Positions 25,698 through 36,693 of a stretch of 64,000 nucleotides of DNA are shown piece after piece (within the stretch, counting starts at the first letter, position 1; each line of letters opens with the position of its first letter). Source of the stretch: Stenotrophomonas tumulicola (GTDB taxonomy: Bacteria; Pseudomonadota; Gammaproteobacteria; Xanthomonadales; Xanthomonadaceae); NCBI RefSeq assembly GCF_014117215.1, contig NZ_JACGXS010000001.1, positions 186,001-250,000 of the forward strand. The letters are read 5' to 3'. The position numbers were made by a program, and so were the translations under genes. Under the pieces are notes generated by a model. The model saw only the letters and a list, made by a program, of their open reading frames with translations, searched no databases and had not been told where the DNA came from.

Positions 25698-27177
25698 AGA
25701 AATACTGGTCAACGTGACCCCGCGCGAAACCCGGGTGGCGGTGATCGAGAACGGCATGCTGCAGGAGCTGCACATCGAGCGCGGTTGGCGCCGCGGTGTG
25801 GTCGGCAACATCTACAAGGGCAAGGTGCAGCGGGTGATGCCCGGCATGCAGGCGGCTTTCGTCGAGGTGGGCCTGGATCGCGCTGCGTTCCTGCACGCCA
25901 ACGACGTGATCCGGCCTGCCCCGGTGGCCAATGCCGATACCGAGAACACCACCCTGCCGCCTCCTTCATCGGTGCCCATCGTGGAACTGCTGCGCGACGG
26001 CCAGGACATCGTGGTGCAGGTGGTGAAGGACCCGATCGGCACCAAGGGCGCCCGCCTGACCACCCAGATCAGCATTCCTTCGCGCTACATGGTGCTGCTG
26101 CCGCAGTCCAAGGTGGTGGGGGTATCGGCACGCATCGAGGACGAAGCCGAACGTGCCCGCCTGAAGACGCTGGTGACCGAATTGTCGGCCCAGCATGGGG
26201 GCTATGGTTATATCGTGCGCACCAATGCCGAGGGCCAGCCGGCCGAGGCCATCGCCGAGGACGTCGCCTACCTGTCGCGGGTATGGAACGTGGTCGAGCG
26301 TCGTGGCCGCGAGGCGGCCCCCTGCAGTGTCATCTATGAAGACCTGACCCTGCCGCTGCGTTCGGTGCGCGACCTGATCCGCAAGGATGTCGACAAGGTG
26401 AAGGTCGATTCCAAGGAAACCTTCGTGCAGTTGCAGGCATTCGTCGCCAAGTACATGCCGGTGCTGGCCGAGAAGCTGGAACTGTACAGCGGCGATCGTC
26501 CGATCTTCGACATGTTCGGGGTGGAGGATGAAATCGGCCGTGCGCTGGACAAGCAGGTGCCGTTGAAGTCCGGTGGCTACCTGGTGATCGACCAGACCGA
26601 GGCGATGACCACCATCGATGTCAACACCGGTTCGTTCGTTGGCCAGCGCAACCTGGAAGAAACGGTGTACCGCACCAACCTGGAAGCCGCGCAGGCGGTG
26701 GCCAGGCAACTGCGGCTGCGCAACCTGGGGGGCATCATCATCATCGACTTCATCGACATGGTGGATGCCGAGCACCGCCGCCAGGTGCTGCGCACGCTGG
26801 AGAAGGCGCTGGCCCGCGACCATGCCAAGACCACCGTGTACGACTTCTCGCCGTTGGGCCTGGTGGAGATGACCCGCAAGCGCACGGTGGAAAGCCTGGA
26901 GCGCCAGCTGTCGGAGACATGCCCGCAATGCAGTGGCCGTGGCAGCATCAAGACCACCGAGACGGTGACCTACGAGATATTCCGTGAGATCACCCGTGCG
27001 GTGCGCCAGTTCGAAGCGGCGCGCCTGCTGGTGATCGCCTCGTCGAAAGTGGTGGCACGTATCACCGACGAGGAATCCACCGCGGTGGCCGAGCTGGAGG
27101 AGTTCCTCGGCAAGAGCATCCGCTTCCAGGCCGACGACCAGTACCTGCAGGAACAGTTCGATGTGGTCCTGCTCTGA
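25690..27177 (+). CDS. rng: Ribonuclease G
   Basis: A 495-residue endoribonuclease starting [22 protein letters not shown]. An S1-like domain occupies residues 35-125. The catalytic DNase-I-like region contains [11 protein letters not shown] and [11 protein letters not shown], whose Asp residues bind the metal. The zinc-link motif [12 protein letters not shown] lies near residue 417. RNase G processes the 5' end of 16S rRNA and degrades some mRNAs. The length excludes RNase E, which has a long C-terminal scaffold. Confidence 0.95.
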   Translation: MSEEILVNVTPRETRVAVIENGMLQELHIERGWRRGVVGNIYKGKVQRVMPGMQAAFVEVGLDRAAFLHANDVIRPAPVANADTENTTLPPPSSVPIVELLRDGQDIVVQVVKDPIGTKGARLTTQISIPSRYMVLLPQSKVVGVSARIEDEAERARLKTLVTELSAQHGGYGYIVRTNAEGQPAEAIAEDVAYLSRVWNVVERRGREAAPCSVIYEDLTLPLRSVRDLIRKDVDKVKVDSKETFVQLQAFVAKYMPVLAEKLELYSGDRPIFDMFGVEDEIGRALDKQVPLKSGGYLVIDQTEAMTTIDVNTGSFVGQRNLEETVYRTNLEAAQAVARQLRLRNLGGIIIIDFIDMVDAEHRRQVLRTLEKALARDHAKTTVYDFSPLGLVEMTRKRTVESLERQLSETCPQCSGRGSIKTTETVTYEIFREITRAVRQFEAARLLVIASSKVVARITDEESTAVAELEEFLGKSIRFQADDQYLQEQFDVVLL

Positions 27178-27207
27178 CCAGTGCCGGCAGGTTGCCGGCC
27201 GGGGCCG

Positions 27208-30200
27208 ATGAGCGCGCCGCTGCGACTGCGACTGCGAAGGACCCGCCGTCTTGCCCTGTATGCCCTTGCCGTCGTGCTGGTGCTGGTGGCGTTGCTGGTG
27301 GGTACGCTCAGCCAGTTGCTGCCGCTGGCCGAACGCCACCCCGAACACGTGGCCGGCTGGTTGAGTGCGCGTGCCGGGCAGACGGTGCGTTTCGACCGCC
27401 TGCAGACCGAGTGGACCCGGCGCGGGCCGCTGCTGCAACTGGACGGGCTGCGCATCGGGCCCGGCGACGGCCTGCGCATCGGCCAAGCCGAGGTGCTGGT
27501 GGCGATGTACGCCGGGTTGTTGCCGGGGCGTTCGCTGACCGAACTGCGCCTGCGTGGCCTGGCCTTGACCCTGCAGCGTGGCGATGACGGCCGTTGGCAC
27601 GTGCGTGGGCTGCCCGAAGCGAAGGGAGGCGATCCGCTGGATGCGCTGCGCCGGCTTGGCGAGCTGCAGGTGGAAGCGGGCCGGCTGGTCGTCGACGCGC
27701 CTTCGATCGGGGTAAACGCCAGCCTGCCACGGCTGGACCTGCGCCTGCGGGTCAACGGTGACCGCCTGCGGGTGGGCGTGCGTGCGTGGGCGAAGGCCGA
27801 CGCGCTGCCGTTGTCGGCGGTGTTGGATGTCGACCGTCGCCATGGCAACGGCGAGGCATGGTTGGGTGGCGACCCGGTGGACCTGCAGGCTTGGTCGCAG
27901 TTGCTGTCGGCCGCAGGCGTGCAGGTATTGCAGGGCCGCGGTGAACTCAATGCCTGGGTGGCGCTGCGCGACTTCCGCCCGGTGATGGTGACCACCGATT
28001 CGGACCTGGCCGGCCTGCGGTTTGCCGGCGCACCCACGGCCCACGTGGCAGCGCCCGTGCTGGAACTGGAACGATTGCAGGTGCGTGCCCGTTGGCGCTA
28101 CAGCCCCGGTGGCTGGCGTGCCGAAGCCCCGCGGTTGCGGGTGCGTGCCGAGGGCCGTGAGCAGGTGCTGGATGGGGTGTTGGTCGGGGCCGGACAGCAC
28201 CTGGCGCTGGTTGGCGAGGACATCGAGGGCGGCGTGCTGCTGCGCGCACTGGCGCTGACCGACCGTGTCGACGCAGGCCTGCGTGACTGGCTCTACCGCG
28301 CCCGCCCGCAGCTGCGCCTACGCCAGTTGCAGGCACATGGCGAGCGCGACGGTGCGCTGTGGGTGCAGGGCGAGCTGGACGGGCTGGCCTTTGCCAGCGT
28401 GGAAGGGTCTCCCGGCCTGACCGGTGTTGGTGGCCGCTTCCAGGGAGACGCCGAAGGCTTCTCCCTGCAGTTGCAGCCACAGCGGCAGATGCGCTTCGAT
28501 TGGCCCGATGGCTTCGGCGTGCGCCACGATGTGCAGCTGGCTGGCGAAGTGGTCGGCTGGCATGACGAAGCCGGTGGATGGCGTATCGGCACGCCGGCGC
28601 TGCGCGTGCAGGGCACCGATTACGCGGCCGACGTGCGCGGCGGGCTGTGGTTCCAGGGCGATGGTACCCGTCCCTGGATGCAGCTGGCGGCGAAGATCGA
28701 CGACGTGCCGATGACCGCCGCCAAGCGCTTCTGGATCCGCTCGAAGATGAGCGCCAACGCGCGCGGCTGGCTGGATACCGCGCTGCAGTCCGGCCAGGTG
28801 CGTGGTGGTGTCGGCCTGGTCAGCGGTGACCTGGACGACTGGCCGTTCAACGACCGTGATGGCCGTTTCGAGGCCCGTGGACATATCGACAATGGCACCG
28901 TCCGTTTCCAGGAGGAATGGCCGGACATGACCGCCGTGGATGCGGATATCGCCTTCATCGGCGCCGGCTTCCAGCTGAAAGGCCGGGGCGGGCTGGGTGG
29001 GGTGAACGTGGATGCGATCGAAGCGGGGATCGAGGATTTCGGCGAGGCGCCGTTGTCCGTGCGTGCGCGCAGCCGCAGCGATTCGGCACGCCTGCTGGCG
29101 CTGCTGCGACGCAGCCCGCTGCATGCCGAGTACGGGGAAACGCTGGACAGCCTGAGTGCCAGCGGTCCGGTGGAGGTGGATTTCGATCTGCTGCAGCCAC
29201 TGCACCCTGGCCAGCCGGGCCACCTGCAGGGCACGATCGAGCTGGCTGGCATCAAGCTGGCCGACAAACGCTATGAACTGGATTTCCAGGACGTGCGCGG
29301 TCGGGCGCGCTATGCCAACAGCGGCTTTGGCGCTGACGACCTGGCCGTGCGCTATCTCGATGCGCCTGCCCGCCTGAGCCTGCGCGCAGGCGGTTTCGTG
29401 AAGGATCCGCAGTTGGCGTTCGAGTCGGAGCTGGAAGCGGACCTGGACGCAGGCGTGTTGCTGGATCGCGCCCCGGAAATGGCCTGGCTGAAGCCTTATG
29501 TCGAAGGCCGGTCACGTTGGAGCGTCGGTGTGGACATGCCACGGGCCCCGGCCACCCCGACGGCTGCCGCCGCACTACGCCTGCCCGCGCCGCCGGCCCG
29601 GCTGCACCTGCAGTCGGCGCTGGTCGGTACCCGGCTGGACCTGCCGGCTCCGCTGGACAAGCCGGCCGAGGAGGCGCTGGCAACCCGGGTGGAGGCGCAA
29701 CTGCCGATGGACAATGGCGGGATCGATGTTTCCTTTGGCGAACGGCTGGCACTGGCGGCGCGCACCCAGCAGGGGCGCACCGGCGTGCAGGTCACCCTGG
29801 GCAGTGCGCAGGTGGACCGGGAACCGCCGCCCAGCGGACTGGCTGTCAATGGCCGCAGCGGTTCGCTGGATGCGCTGGAATGGATCGGCCTGGCGCGCGG
29901 CACGGCCGGTGGTGGTGACGGTGATACGGCTGCCGACCCGATGCCGCTACGTTCGGTGGACGTGCAGGTGGCCCAGCTGCTGTTGATCGGCGGCGTGTTC
30001 GAGGACACCCGCCTGCAACTGCGTCCGGGCCCGCAGCAGGTGGACGTGCGCCTGGAGGGGCCATCGCTGGCAGGCCAGCTGAGCGTGCCCAACGCAACCG
30101 GTGGCACCATCAACGGCACGCTGCAGCGCGTGCACTGGAAATCACTGCCCGGTCCGGTACAGGTCCGGCCGCGCGATGGCGCGGAAATCAGCATGCCGGA

Positions 30201-31098
30201 TGGCCAGGTCGTGGCGGCGCGCGTGCAGGCCAGTGCCAACGATACCGATCCGGCGGCGATTCCGCCGCTGGCTCTGGATATCGCCGACCTGCAGTTCGGC
30301 AAGGTCAGCCTGGGCCAGGCGGTGGTGCGTACGCACCCGGTGGCACAGGGATTGCGCGTGGAGCAGCTCAGTTTCCGTTCGCCCGGGCAGTCCATCGACG
30401 TGAATGGGCAGTGGTTGGGCAAGGGCGCGGCTGCGCGCACCGGACTGACTGCGCAGGTGCGCAGCGAGGACCTGGGAAACCTGATGCGTGACCTGGATTA
30501 CGCGGGGCAACTTCGCGGCGGGCAGGGGGATTTCACCTTGCAGGCCAACTGGCCCGGTGGGCCGTCCGATTTCCAGCTGGGCAACCTGGCCGGCAGCATG
30601 ACGGTGGATGCACGCAACGGCCAACTGCTGGAACTGGAGCCGGGCGCGGGTCGCGTGCTGGGCCTGCTCAGCGTGACCCAGCTGCCACGGCGGTTGATGC
30701 TGGATTTCCGCGATTTCTTCTCCAAGGGATTCGCCTTCAACCAGATCGAAGGCACGCTGCAGTTCGGCGAGGGGCTGGCTACCACCGACAAGGTACTGAT
30801 CGAAGGGCCGGCGGCGAACATCCGCATCCGCGGCCGCACCGACCTGCGCCAGCAGCAGTTCGACCAGACCATCGATGTCAATCCCCGTTCGGGTAACCTG
30901 CTCACCGTGGTCGGCGCCTTTGCCGGCGGCCCGGTGGGCGCGGCACTGGGTGCGGCGACCAATGCGGTGCTGTCCAAGCCATTGGGCGAGATCGGTGCCA
31001 AGAGCTACCGGGTCACCGGCCCGTGGAAAGAACCCAAGGTGGAAGTGGTGGAGCGCGATGCTGCTTCGCCACCGCCCCCCAAGCCGCAGGCACGTTGA
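27208..31098 (+). CDS. yhdP: YhdP family AsmA-like lipid transport protein
   Basis: A 1296-residue protein with one N-terminal membrane helix ([24 protein letters not shown]) and a long periplasmic beta-rich body. The C-terminal AsmA-like region ([39 protein letters not shown] in sequence order, near residue 1150) is typical of YhdP. YhdP spans the periplasm and moves phospholipids towards the outer membrane, partly redundantly with TamB and YdbH. The start [14 protein letters not shown] is chosen; a GTG 27 bases upstream is possible. It lies between rng and tldD as in E. coli. Confidence 0.93.
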   Translation: MSAPLRLRLRRTRRLALYALAVVLVLVALLVGTLSQLLPLAERHPEHVAGWLSARAGQTVRFDRLQTEWTRRGPLLQLDGLRIGPGDGLRIGQAEVLVAMYAGLLPGRSLTELRLRGLALTLQRGDDGRWHVRGLPEAKGGDPLDALRRLGELQVEAGRLVVDAPSIGVNASLPRLDLRLRVNGDRLRVGVRAWAKADALPLSAVLDVDRRHGNGEAWLGGDPVDLQAWSQLLSAAGVQVLQGRGELNAWVALRDFRPVMVTTDSDLAGLRFAGAPTAHVAAPVLELERLQVRARWRYSPGGWRAEAPRLRVRAEGREQVLDGVLVGAGQHLALVGEDIEGGVLLRALALTDRVDAGLRDWLYRARPQLRLRQLQAHGERDGALWVQGELDGLAFASVEGSPGLTGVGGRFQGDAEGFSLQLQPQRQMRFDWPDGFGVRHDVQLAGEVVGWHDEAGGWRIGTPALRVQGTDYAADVRGGLWFQGDGTRPWMQLAAKIDDVPMTAAKRFWIRSKMSANARGWLDTALQSGQVRGGVGLVSGDLDDWPFNDRDGRFEARGHIDNGTVRFQEEWPDMTAVDADIAFIGAGFQLKGRGGLGGVNVDAIEAGIEDFGEAPLSVRARSRSDSARLLALLRRSPLHAEYGETLDSLSASGPVEVDFDLLQPLHPGQPGHLQGTIELAGIKLADKRYELDFQDVRGRARYANSGFGADDLAVRYLDAPARLSLRAGGFVKDPQLAFESELEADLDAGVLLDRAPEMAWLKPYVEGRSRWSVGVDMPRAPATPTAAAALRLPAPPARLHLQSALVGTRLDLPAPLDKPAEEALATRVEAQLPMDNGGIDVSFGERLALAARTQQGRTGVQVTLGSAQVDREPPPSGLAVNGRSGSLDALEWIGLARGTAGGGDGDTAADPMPLRSVDVQVAQLLLIGGVFEDTRLQLRPGPQQVDVRLEGPSLAGQLSVPNATGGTINGTLQRVHWKSLPGPVQVRPRDGAEISMPDGQVVAARVQASANDTDPAAIPPLALDIADLQFGKVSLGQAVVRTHPVAQGLRVEQLSFRSPGQSIDVNGQWLGKGAAARTGLTAQVRSEDLGNLMRDLDYAGQLRGGQGDFTLQANWPGGPSDFQLGNLAGSMTVDARNGQLLELEPGAGRVLGLLSVTQLPRRLMLDFRDFFSKGFAFNQIEGTLQFGEGLATTDKVLIEGPAANIRIRGRTDLRQQQFDQTIDVNPRSGNLLTVVGAFAGGPVGAALGAATNAVLSKPLGEIGAKSYRVTGPWKEPKVEVVERDAASPPPPKPQAR

Positions 31099-31162
31099 CC
31101 GGCGCGGCTCCCCTCCCATGGTCGCGGCTTGCATGGCCGCGCCCCGCCCCCAGATCAGGACA

Positions 31163-32608
31163 ATGACCGAAAACGCCCTCACCCTCGCCAATGACCGCCT
31201 GCTGCAGCCTGCCGGGCTGGATGCCAGCACCCTTGAACGTACCTTCGGCCACCTGCTGGGCCCGGGCATCGACTTCGGTGACCTGTATTTCCAGCATGCG
31301 CGGCGCGAAAGCTGGAGCGTGGAAGACGGCATCGTCAAGGATGGCGCGCATTCCATCGAGCAGGGCGTCGGCGTGCGTGCCATTGCCGGCGAGAAAACCG
31401 GTTTTGCCTATTCCGATGACATCCACCGCGATGCGTTGGCCGTGGCCGCGCAGTCGGCACGCGCGATCTCGCGTGAAGGTGGCGCCCAGGCCGGGCAGTC
31501 GCTGGTGCGCGGCGATGCGCGCGCGCTGTATCCGGCGCTGGATCCGGTGGAGAGCATGGGCAACGAGGCCAAGGTGGAGGTGCTGAAGCGGCTGGACAGC
31601 TACCTGCGCGCGGCCGATCCGCGGGTCCGGCAGGTGATGGTCAGCCTGTCCGGCGGCGTGGACACGGTGCTGATCGCCCGTAGTGACGGCGTGCTGGGTG
31701 CGGACATCCGCCCGTTGGTGCGCTTGAACGTGCAGGTCATCGTCGAGCAGGGGGGGCGACGTGAATCCGGCTATGCCGGCGGTGGCGGCCGCTACGATTA
31801 TGCCGAGCTGTTCGCCAACGGCCGGCCCGAAGCGTTCGCCCGCGAGGCGCTGCGCCAGGCGTTGGTCAATCTCGATGCCATTCCTGCACCGGCCGGCGTG
31901 ATGCCGGTGGTGCTCGGACCGGGCTGGCCAGGCGTGTTGCTGCACGAAGCGGTAGGCCATGGGCTGGAAGGCGATTTCAACCGCAAAGGCACCAGCGTCT
32001 ACGCCGGCCGGCTGGGCGAACGCGTGGCCGCGCCCGGGGTGACCATCGTCGATGACGGCACCCTGGAGGGCCTGCGCGGGTCGCTGACCATCGATGACGA
32101 GGGGCATCGCACCCAGTGCACCACGCTTATCGAAGACGGCATCCTGGTGGGTTACATGCAGGATTCGCTCAACGCCCGCCTGATGGGCATGGCGCCCACC
32201 GGCAACGGTCGCCGTGAATCGTTCGCACACCTGACCATGCCGCGCATGACCAATACCTACATGCGCGCGGGCCAGCACGATCCGCAGGAAATGATCCGCT
32301 CGGTGAAGAAGGGCCTGTATGCGGTCAACTTCGGTGGCGGGCAGGTGGACATCACCAGCGGCAAGTATGTGTTCTCGGCGACGGAGGCGTACCTGATCGA
32401 GGATGGTCGCATTACTGCCCCGGTGAAGGGCGCCACGATCATCGGCAATGGCCCCGAGACCATGCAGAAGGTGCGCATGATCGGCAACGACCTGGCGCTG
32501 GACGAGGGGGTTGGCATCTGTGGCAAGGATGGCCAGAGCGTACCGGTGGGCGTGGGCCAGCCCTCTTTGTTGATCGACGGGCTGACCGTGGGTGGCACCC
32601 AGGCGTGA
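31163..32608 (+). CDS. tldD: Metalloprotease TldD
   Basis: A 481-residue protein starting [20 protein letters not shown]. The zinc site is [11 protein letters not shown] near residue 260, and the family block [18 protein letters not shown] follows. TldD and PmbA (TldE) form a heterodimeric peptidase that degrades unfolded peptides, processes microcin B17 and acts on CcdA. Both partners are in this window, separated by darP on the opposite strand. Confidence 0.96.
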   Translation: MTENALTLANDRLLQPAGLDASTLERTFGHLLGPGIDFGDLYFQHARRESWSVEDGIVKDGAHSIEQGVGVRAIAGEKTGFAYSDDIHRDALAVAAQSARAISREGGAQAGQSLVRGDARALYPALDPVESMGNEAKVEVLKRLDSYLRAADPRVRQVMVSLSGGVDTVLIARSDGVLGADIRPLVRLNVQVIVEQGGRRESGYAGGGGRYDYAELFANGRPEAFAREALRQALVNLDAIPAPAGVMPVVLGPGWPGVLLHEAVGHGLEGDFNRKGTSVYAGRLGERVAAPGVTIVDDGTLEGLRGSLTIDDEGHRTQCTTLIEDGILVGYMQDSLNARLMGMAPTGNGRRESFAHLTMPRMTNTYMRAGQHDPQEMIRSVKKGLYAVNFGGGQVDITSGKYVFSATEAYLIEDGRITAPVKGATIIGNGPETMQKVRMIGNDLALDEGVGICGKDGQSVPVGVGQPSLLIDGLTVGGTQA

Positions 32609-32641
32609 TGCCATGGGTGCCGCTGTTCGCGCTGCGTGCGC

Positions 32642-32738
32642 GTGACGGGCATGGCCCGTCACTACCGGTGCGGTGGGAATCGGTGATGGACGGCGTCCAC
32701 ATCCGGCCGTGCCTGGTAGAGCGGGTCCATGACCCGCT
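32642..32738. repeat. Pair of GTAG-type REP palindromes between convergent genes
   Basis: A minus-strand unit at 32642-32665 and a plus-strand unit at 32716-32738, filling the gap between the ends of tldD and darP. No T run follows, but the hairpins may protect or end both transcripts. Confidence 0.82.
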
Positions 32739-32757
32739 GCTTTCGCCGGATCGCGGC

Positions 32758-33354
32758 TCAGTCCTGGGCTTCGTCCGTGCTGCCTTCGAGGGCGTCTTCG
32801 CTTTCATCGGCATCGGTACCCGCCAGGCCCAGCGCGGCCGGCAGCATCAGCGTGCGCAACACCTGGAAGATCTCACGGTAGGCGCGCGGCGGCTTGTTCT
32901 TCGCCCGTTCGGCCTGGGCATTGCGCACCAGCGTACGCAGCTGCTGACGGTCCGCCTGCGGGTATTCGTCCAGCAGCTTGGACAGCGCGCCGTCGCCGTC
33001 GACCATCAGCTTTTCGCGCCAGTCTTCGGCGCGGTGCATCATCGCCACTTCGCGCCGGCCGGTTTCGCTGTTGGCGTCCAGCGCATCACGGATCGCGTCC
33101 AGGGTCGCGTCTTCCTCGCGGCGCATGTGCTTGGCCAGGAACGCCAGCTGCCGCTTGTGCGCGATGTGGGCGGTGATCCGCTTGCATTCGGCGATGTGCG
33201 GCAGCAGGTCCTCGGGCACGGGCAGGCGCGCCAGCTGCGCGGGGGTCAGCGAGACCAGCTTTTCGCCCAGCGCAAGCACTTCCAGCGCATCGTTGCGCTT
33301 CTGCTTGCGGCTTTTGTCGTGGAATTCACCGGTTTCTTCGTCGCGTCCGCGCAT
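32758..33354 (-). CDS. darP: Ribosome biogenesis factor DarP (YjgA)
   Basis: A 198-residue, highly charged helical protein starting [53 protein letters not shown] and [18 protein letters not shown] match the DUF615/YjgA family. DarP binds late 50S precursors and helps fold helix 92 and the decoding-related interface. The acidic C-terminal tail ([18 protein letters not shown]) is longer than in E. coli. It is divergent from pmbA with 69 bp between, the same neighbour pair as in E. coli. Confidence 0.93.
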   Translation of the reverse strand: MRGRDEETGEFHDKSRKQKRNDALEVLALGEKLVSLTPAQLARLPVPEDLLPHIAECKRITAHIAHKRQLAFLAKHMRREEDATLDAIRDALDANSETGRREVAMMHRAEDWREKLMVDGDGALSKLLDEYPQADRQQLRTLVRNAQAERAKNKPPRAYREIFQVLRTLMLPAALGLAGTDADESEDALEGSTDEAQD

Positions 33355-33423
33355 CGTCTTTCCTAACTTCCGTCAATACGTCGCCCGGCGCAGTGCCGGG
33401 CCCAACCTGTACAGGATAAAGCA

Positions 33424-34797
33424 TTGAACGTCATCGCCCCTGAAGCCGCCGCTGCCAGCGGTACCGAGGTCCGGCTGGAACAACTGGCCGATATTTCCCA
33501 GCAACTGCTGGACCATGCGCGCCGACTGGGTGCCAGCCAGGCCGAAGTGTCCTGCAGCGAGGACCGCGGGCTGGATGTCAACGTGCGCCTGGGCGAGGTG
33601 GAAACGGTGGAATCCACTGCCGATCGCGGGATTGCGGTCACCGTCTACTTCGGCCAGCGCAAGGGCAGCGCCAGCACCGCTGACCTGCAACCGGCCAGCC
33701 TGGTGGCCACGGTGGAACAGGCCTGTGCGATCGCCCGCCATACCGAAGACGATGCCGCTGCCGGGCTGGCAGATGCCGATCTGATGGCACGCGAGTTCCC
33801 GGAACTGGACGGTTGGCACCCATGGGACCTGCAGGCCGAACAGGCCATCGACCTGGCGCTGGCCTGCGAGGCGGCCGGTCGCCAAGCCGATGCGCGCATC
33901 AGCAATTCCGACGGTGCGTCGGTCTCCACCGCACAGAGCCTGTCGGTGTACGCCAACTCGCATGGCTTCTTCGGCCGTGAGCGTGGCACCCATCATTCGA
34001 TGGGCGTGGCGCTGATCGCGGGGCAGGGCGATGGCATGCAGCGTGATGGCTGGTACACCAGCGCACTGGCCCGCGAGGACCTGGAAGCCGCTGCCAGCGT
34101 CGGCCTGCGTGCCGCCGAACGTACCATTGCCCGCCTGCGGCCGCGTTCGCTGGCCACCACCAGCATGCCGGTGCTGTTCGCCCCGGAAGTGGCGCGCAGC
34201 CTGGTCGGCCACCTGCTGTCGGCGGTGTCCGGTGGCGCGCTGTACCGCCAGGCCAGCTTCCTGCTGGACAGCGCCGGCCAGGCGCTGTTCCCGGCATGGA
34301 TGCAGATCGACGAGCTACCGCACCTGCGGCGCGGTCGGCGCTCGGCTGCCTTCGACGGCGATGGCGTGGCCACCCGGGCGTCGGCCTTGGTCCGTGACGG
34401 CGTGCTGCAGCGCTACATCCTGGGCAGTTACTCGGCACGCAGGCTCGGCCTGCAGACCACGGCCAACGCCGGTGGCGTGCACAACCTGCAGGTGGCGGCC
34501 AGCGCCGACGGCCTGGACCTGCACGGCATCGCCCGGCAGATGGGCAACGGCCTGCTGGTGACCGAACTGATGGGGCAGGGCGTCAACGGAGTAACCGGCG
34601 ACTACTCGCGCGGCGCCGGTGGCTTCCGGGTGGAGAACGGCGAAATCCAGTATCCGGTGGATGGCATCACCATCGCGGGCAACCTGCGCAGCATGTTCGC
34701 GGATATCGAGGCGGTGGGCAGCGATGTCGATCCACGCTCGCATATCCGCGTCGGTTCGATCCTGGTCGGGAAGATGACGGTGGCCGGTAACGACTGA
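33424..34797 (+). CDS. pmbA: Metalloprotease PmbA (TldE), TTG start
   Basis: A 457-residue protein starting (TTG) NVIAPEAAAASGTEVRLEQLADI. QGVNGVTGDYSRGAGGFRVENGEI and PVDGITIAGNLRSMF are PmbA signatures; it lacks the HExxxH of TldD, as expected for the non-zinc partner. The in-frame stop at 33364 and absence of ATG or GTG after it leave TTG at 33424 as the first start. AGGA precedes it at normal spacing. PmbA works with TldD, encoded 0.8 kb upstream. Confidence 0.94.
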   Translation: MNVIAPEAAAASGTEVRLEQLADISQQLLDHARRLGASQAEVSCSEDRGLDVNVRLGEVETVESTADRGIAVTVYFGQRKGSASTADLQPASLVATVEQACAIARHTEDDAAAGLADADLMAREFPELDGWHPWDLQAEQAIDLALACEAAGRQADARISNSDGASVSTAQSLSVYANSHGFFGRERGTHHSMGVALIAGQGDGMQRDGWYTSALAREDLEAAASVGLRAAERTIARLRPRSLATTSMPVLFAPEVARSLVGHLLSAVSGGALYRQASFLLDSAGQALFPAWMQIDELPHLRRGRRSAAFDGDGVATRASALVRDGVLQRYILGSYSARRLGLQTTANAGGVHNLQVAASADGLDLHGIARQMGNGLLVTELMGQGVNGVTGDYSRGAGGFRVENGEIQYPVDGITIAGNLRSMFADIEAVGSDVDPRSHIRVGSILVGKMTVAGND

Positions 34798-34830
34798 TGC
34801 CGGTAATGGCGTAATCTTGGGCCGCTGCGC

Positions 34831-34851
34831 CGACCCGCGGGGAGCGGGTCG
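34831..34851 (+). other. Hairpin between pmbA and DUF4870 gene
   Basis: An 8-bp stem (CGACCCGC/GCGGGTCG) with a 5-nt loop and no T run. It may stabilise or attenuate the transcript between the two genes. Confidence 0.4.
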
Positions 34852-34883
34852 CGGCGACCACCCAAACTACAAGGAGTTTCTCC

Positions 34884-35267
34884 ATGAGTGAATTCGACAA
34901 CGCCACCACCCCGCCACCGCCGCCGGTCGGTACCGAGCCGGCACCGACCGACCAGCGCACCATGGCGCTGGCCGCGCACCTGCTCGGTATCTTCACCTGG
35001 TTCATCGGAGCACTGGTGATCTGGCTGATCAACAAGGATGACGCCAGCAAGTCCTTCGTCACCGACCAGGCCAAGGAAGCACTGAACTTCCAGATCACCA
35101 TCGCCATCGCGATGGCCATCTGCCTGGTGCTGGTGCTGGTCTTCATCGGCGCGCTGCTGATGCCGGTGGTGGGCGTGTTGAACGTGGTGTTCTGCATCAT
35201 CGCGGCAGTCAAGGCCAACAACGGTGAAGCCTACCGCTACCCGTTCGCGCTGCGCCTGATCAAGTAA
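34884..35267 (+). CDS. DUF4870 family membrane protein
   Basis: A 127-residue protein behind a strong AAGGAG. The N terminus is Pro-rich (TTPPPPPVGTEPAPTDQRT). It is followed by AALAAHLLGIFTWF-type helices and the DUF4870 motif LINKDDASKSFVTDQAKEALNFQITI, and two further helices. No function is known for this small family. It is a single gene with its own hairpin terminator. Confidence 0.87.
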   Translation: MSEFDNATTPPPPPVGTEPAPTDQRTMALAAHLLGIFTWFIGALVIWLINKDDASKSFVTDQAKEALNFQITIAIAMAICLVLVLVFIGALLMPVVGVLNVVFCIIAAVKANNGEAYRYPFALRLIK

Positions 35268-35293
35268 TCCCGCCGCAGTCCAGGCACACGCAG

Positions 35294-35317
35294 ACGCCCG
35301 GCAATGCCGGGCGTTTC
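35294..35317 (+). terminator. Hairpin terminator of the DUF4870 gene
   Basis: Nine-bp stem (ACGCCCGGC/GCCGGGCGT), loop AAT, then TTTCC. The T tract is short, so efficiency is uncertain. Confidence 0.6.
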
Positions 35318-35470
35318 CGTATCGATTGCGAAGGCGTGGCCGCCAATGAGGCGGCGCGATCCGCGCTGGAAACGCTGGGCGCACGACGCATCGGTTTCGT
35401 CAAACGCTGGTGGGTGATGGACGCGCCGACAGGCCACCGTGGCCGCGCGCGCGCCAATCATGGGGAATAA
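35303..35470 (+). pseudogene. Possible remnant of a VOC (Glyoxalase_6-like) gene, C-terminal end
   Basis: One frame reads FRIDCEGVAANEAARSALE then LGARRIGFVKRWWVMDAPTGHR before losing sense and stopping at 35468. The pattern of a conserved LGA...WWVM(D)xPxGHR end is typical of small VOC proteins, which usually continue with FCVV. There is no start codon or upstream part; the preceding bases belong to the DUF4870 gene and its terminator. I read it as a decayed gene fragment; chance is the alternative. Confidence 0.35.
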
Positions 35471-35485
35471 CGCGCCGCCAGGCGG

Positions 35486-35509
35486 GTAGTGACGGGCCAT
35501 GCCCGTCAC
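35486..35509 (+). repeat. GTAG-type REP palindrome
   Basis: A 24-nt unit (GTAGTGACGGGCCATGCCCG and complement end) just beyond the ispA stop and next to the gene remnant. Confidence 0.83.
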
Positions 35510-35528
35510 AGGCCTGGCCAAAGGCAGT

Positions 35529-36407
35529 TCAGTGATCGCGCTCCACGGCCAGACGGCCGAGTGCGCGCAGCGCGTCGGCTTCTTCGCCGTAACCGGCCAG
35601 CGCCTCGTCCATTGCCGCGCTCAGTTCGCGCAGCCTGGCCTTGGCGCCCTCCATTCCCAGCAGCGCCGGGAAAGTCGACTTGTCCTGTGCAACATCCTTG
35701 CCGGCGGTCTTGCCCAGTTGTTCGGAACTGGCTTCGACATCCAGGATGTCATCGCGTACCTGGAAGGCCAGGCCCAGTGCATCGGCGAAACGGTCCAGCC
35801 GCTGCAGCTCGGCCACCGGCGCTTGGCCGCACAGCGCCCCCATGCGTACCGCTGCGCGGATCAGCGCGCCGGTCTTCAGCGCATGCATCCGGGTCAACGC
35901 CTGCAGCGACTGCATTTGCCCGGTAGCATCGATATCCAGCGCCTGGCCGCCGCACATGCCGGCTGCACCGGCTGCATGAGCCAGCGTCTGCAGGCACTGC
36001 ACGCGCAGCTCTGCCGGCAGTGGCGCTTCGGCCAACAGGCTGTATGCGCGGGACTGCAAGGCATCGCCGGCCAGGATGGCAGTGGCTTCGTCGAAGGCGA
36101 TGTGGGTGGTCGGCTTGCCACGGCGCAGCGCGTCATCGTCCATCGCCGGCAGGTCGTCGTGTACCAGCGAATAGGCGTGGATGAGTTCCACTGCCATCGC
36201 CGGCGCATCGAGGTGATGCGGATCGGCGCCGAAGACTGCGCCGGCAGCATGCACCAGCAGCGGACGCATGCGCTTGCCGCCGCCCAGTACCGAATGCCGC
36301 ATTGCCTGGTGCAGGCGGCGCGGGTCATCGGTCGGTGAGGGCAGGGCTGCGTCGAGCTGGCTTTCGATGCGTTCGCGCAGGCCGGCGAAGCGGGCTTCAA
36401 CCGTCAT
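35529..36407 (-). CDS. ispA: Farnesyl diphosphate synthase (polyprenyl synthetase family)
   Basis: A 292-residue enzyme starting [22 protein letters not shown]. The first Asp-rich motif is DDLPAMDDD in [21 protein letters not shown] and the second is DDILD in [24 protein letters not shown]. Both bind Mg and substrate diphosphates. The spacing of the first motif is that of type II bacterial FPP synthases, making C15 farnesyl diphosphate from IPP. The start overlaps the xseB 3' end by 11 bp. dxs, often the next gene in other genomes, is absent here. Confidence 0.94.
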   Translation of the reverse strand: MTVEARFAGLRERIESQLDAALPSPTDDPRRLHQAMRHSVLGGGKRMRPLLVHAAGAVFGADPHHLDAPAMAVELIHAYSLVHDDLPAMDDDALRRGKPTTHIAFDEATAILAGDALQSRAYSLLAEAPLPAELRVQCLQTLAHAAGAAGMCGGQALDIDATGQMQSLQALTRMHALKTGALIRAAVRMGALCGQAPVAELQRLDRFADALGLAFQVRDDILDVEASSEQLGKTAGKDVAQDKSTFPALLGMEGAKARLRELSAAMDEALAGYGEEADALRALGRLAVERDH

Positions 36408-36657
36408 GGGACGGCGGATCGAAGGGCTCGGCGGTCTCTGGCTGGGCGGGGTCGGTCAGCAGGCGCACGCGCAGTTCGGCCTGTTCCAGTGCCTGCTGGC
36501 ATTGCCGATACAGGCCCACGCCGCGCTCGTAGGCGCTCAGCGAGGCTTCCAGGGACAGGTCGCCGGTTTCCATCTGTTCGACCAGCTGTTCCAGCGATTC
36601 GAGCGACTGCTCGAACTGGGCCACCGGCGAGGCGCTTTCAGGGGTTTTCTTGACCAT
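36397..36657 (-). CDS. xseB: Exodeoxyribonuclease VII small subunit
   Basis: An 86-residue protein starting [30 protein letters not shown]. The pattern [21 protein letters not shown] followed by [22 protein letters not shown] is the XseB two-helix fold. With XseA it makes a nuclease for single-stranded DNA ends. It directly precedes and overlaps ispA, the conserved xseB-ispA pair. xseA is not in the window. Confidence 0.95.
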   Translation of the reverse strand: MVKKTPESASPVAQFEQSLESLEQLVEQMETGDLSLEASLSAYERGVGLYRQCQQALEQAELRVRLLTDPAQPETAEPFDPPSHDG

Positions 36658-36693
36658 GTGGCAAGTGTGGACGGCCTGCGCACGGGGGTCAAT

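Noticed and set aside
34831-34851. Hairpin after pmbA considered as a riboswitch
   Set aside because: A single simple stem-loop with no conserved aptamer features.
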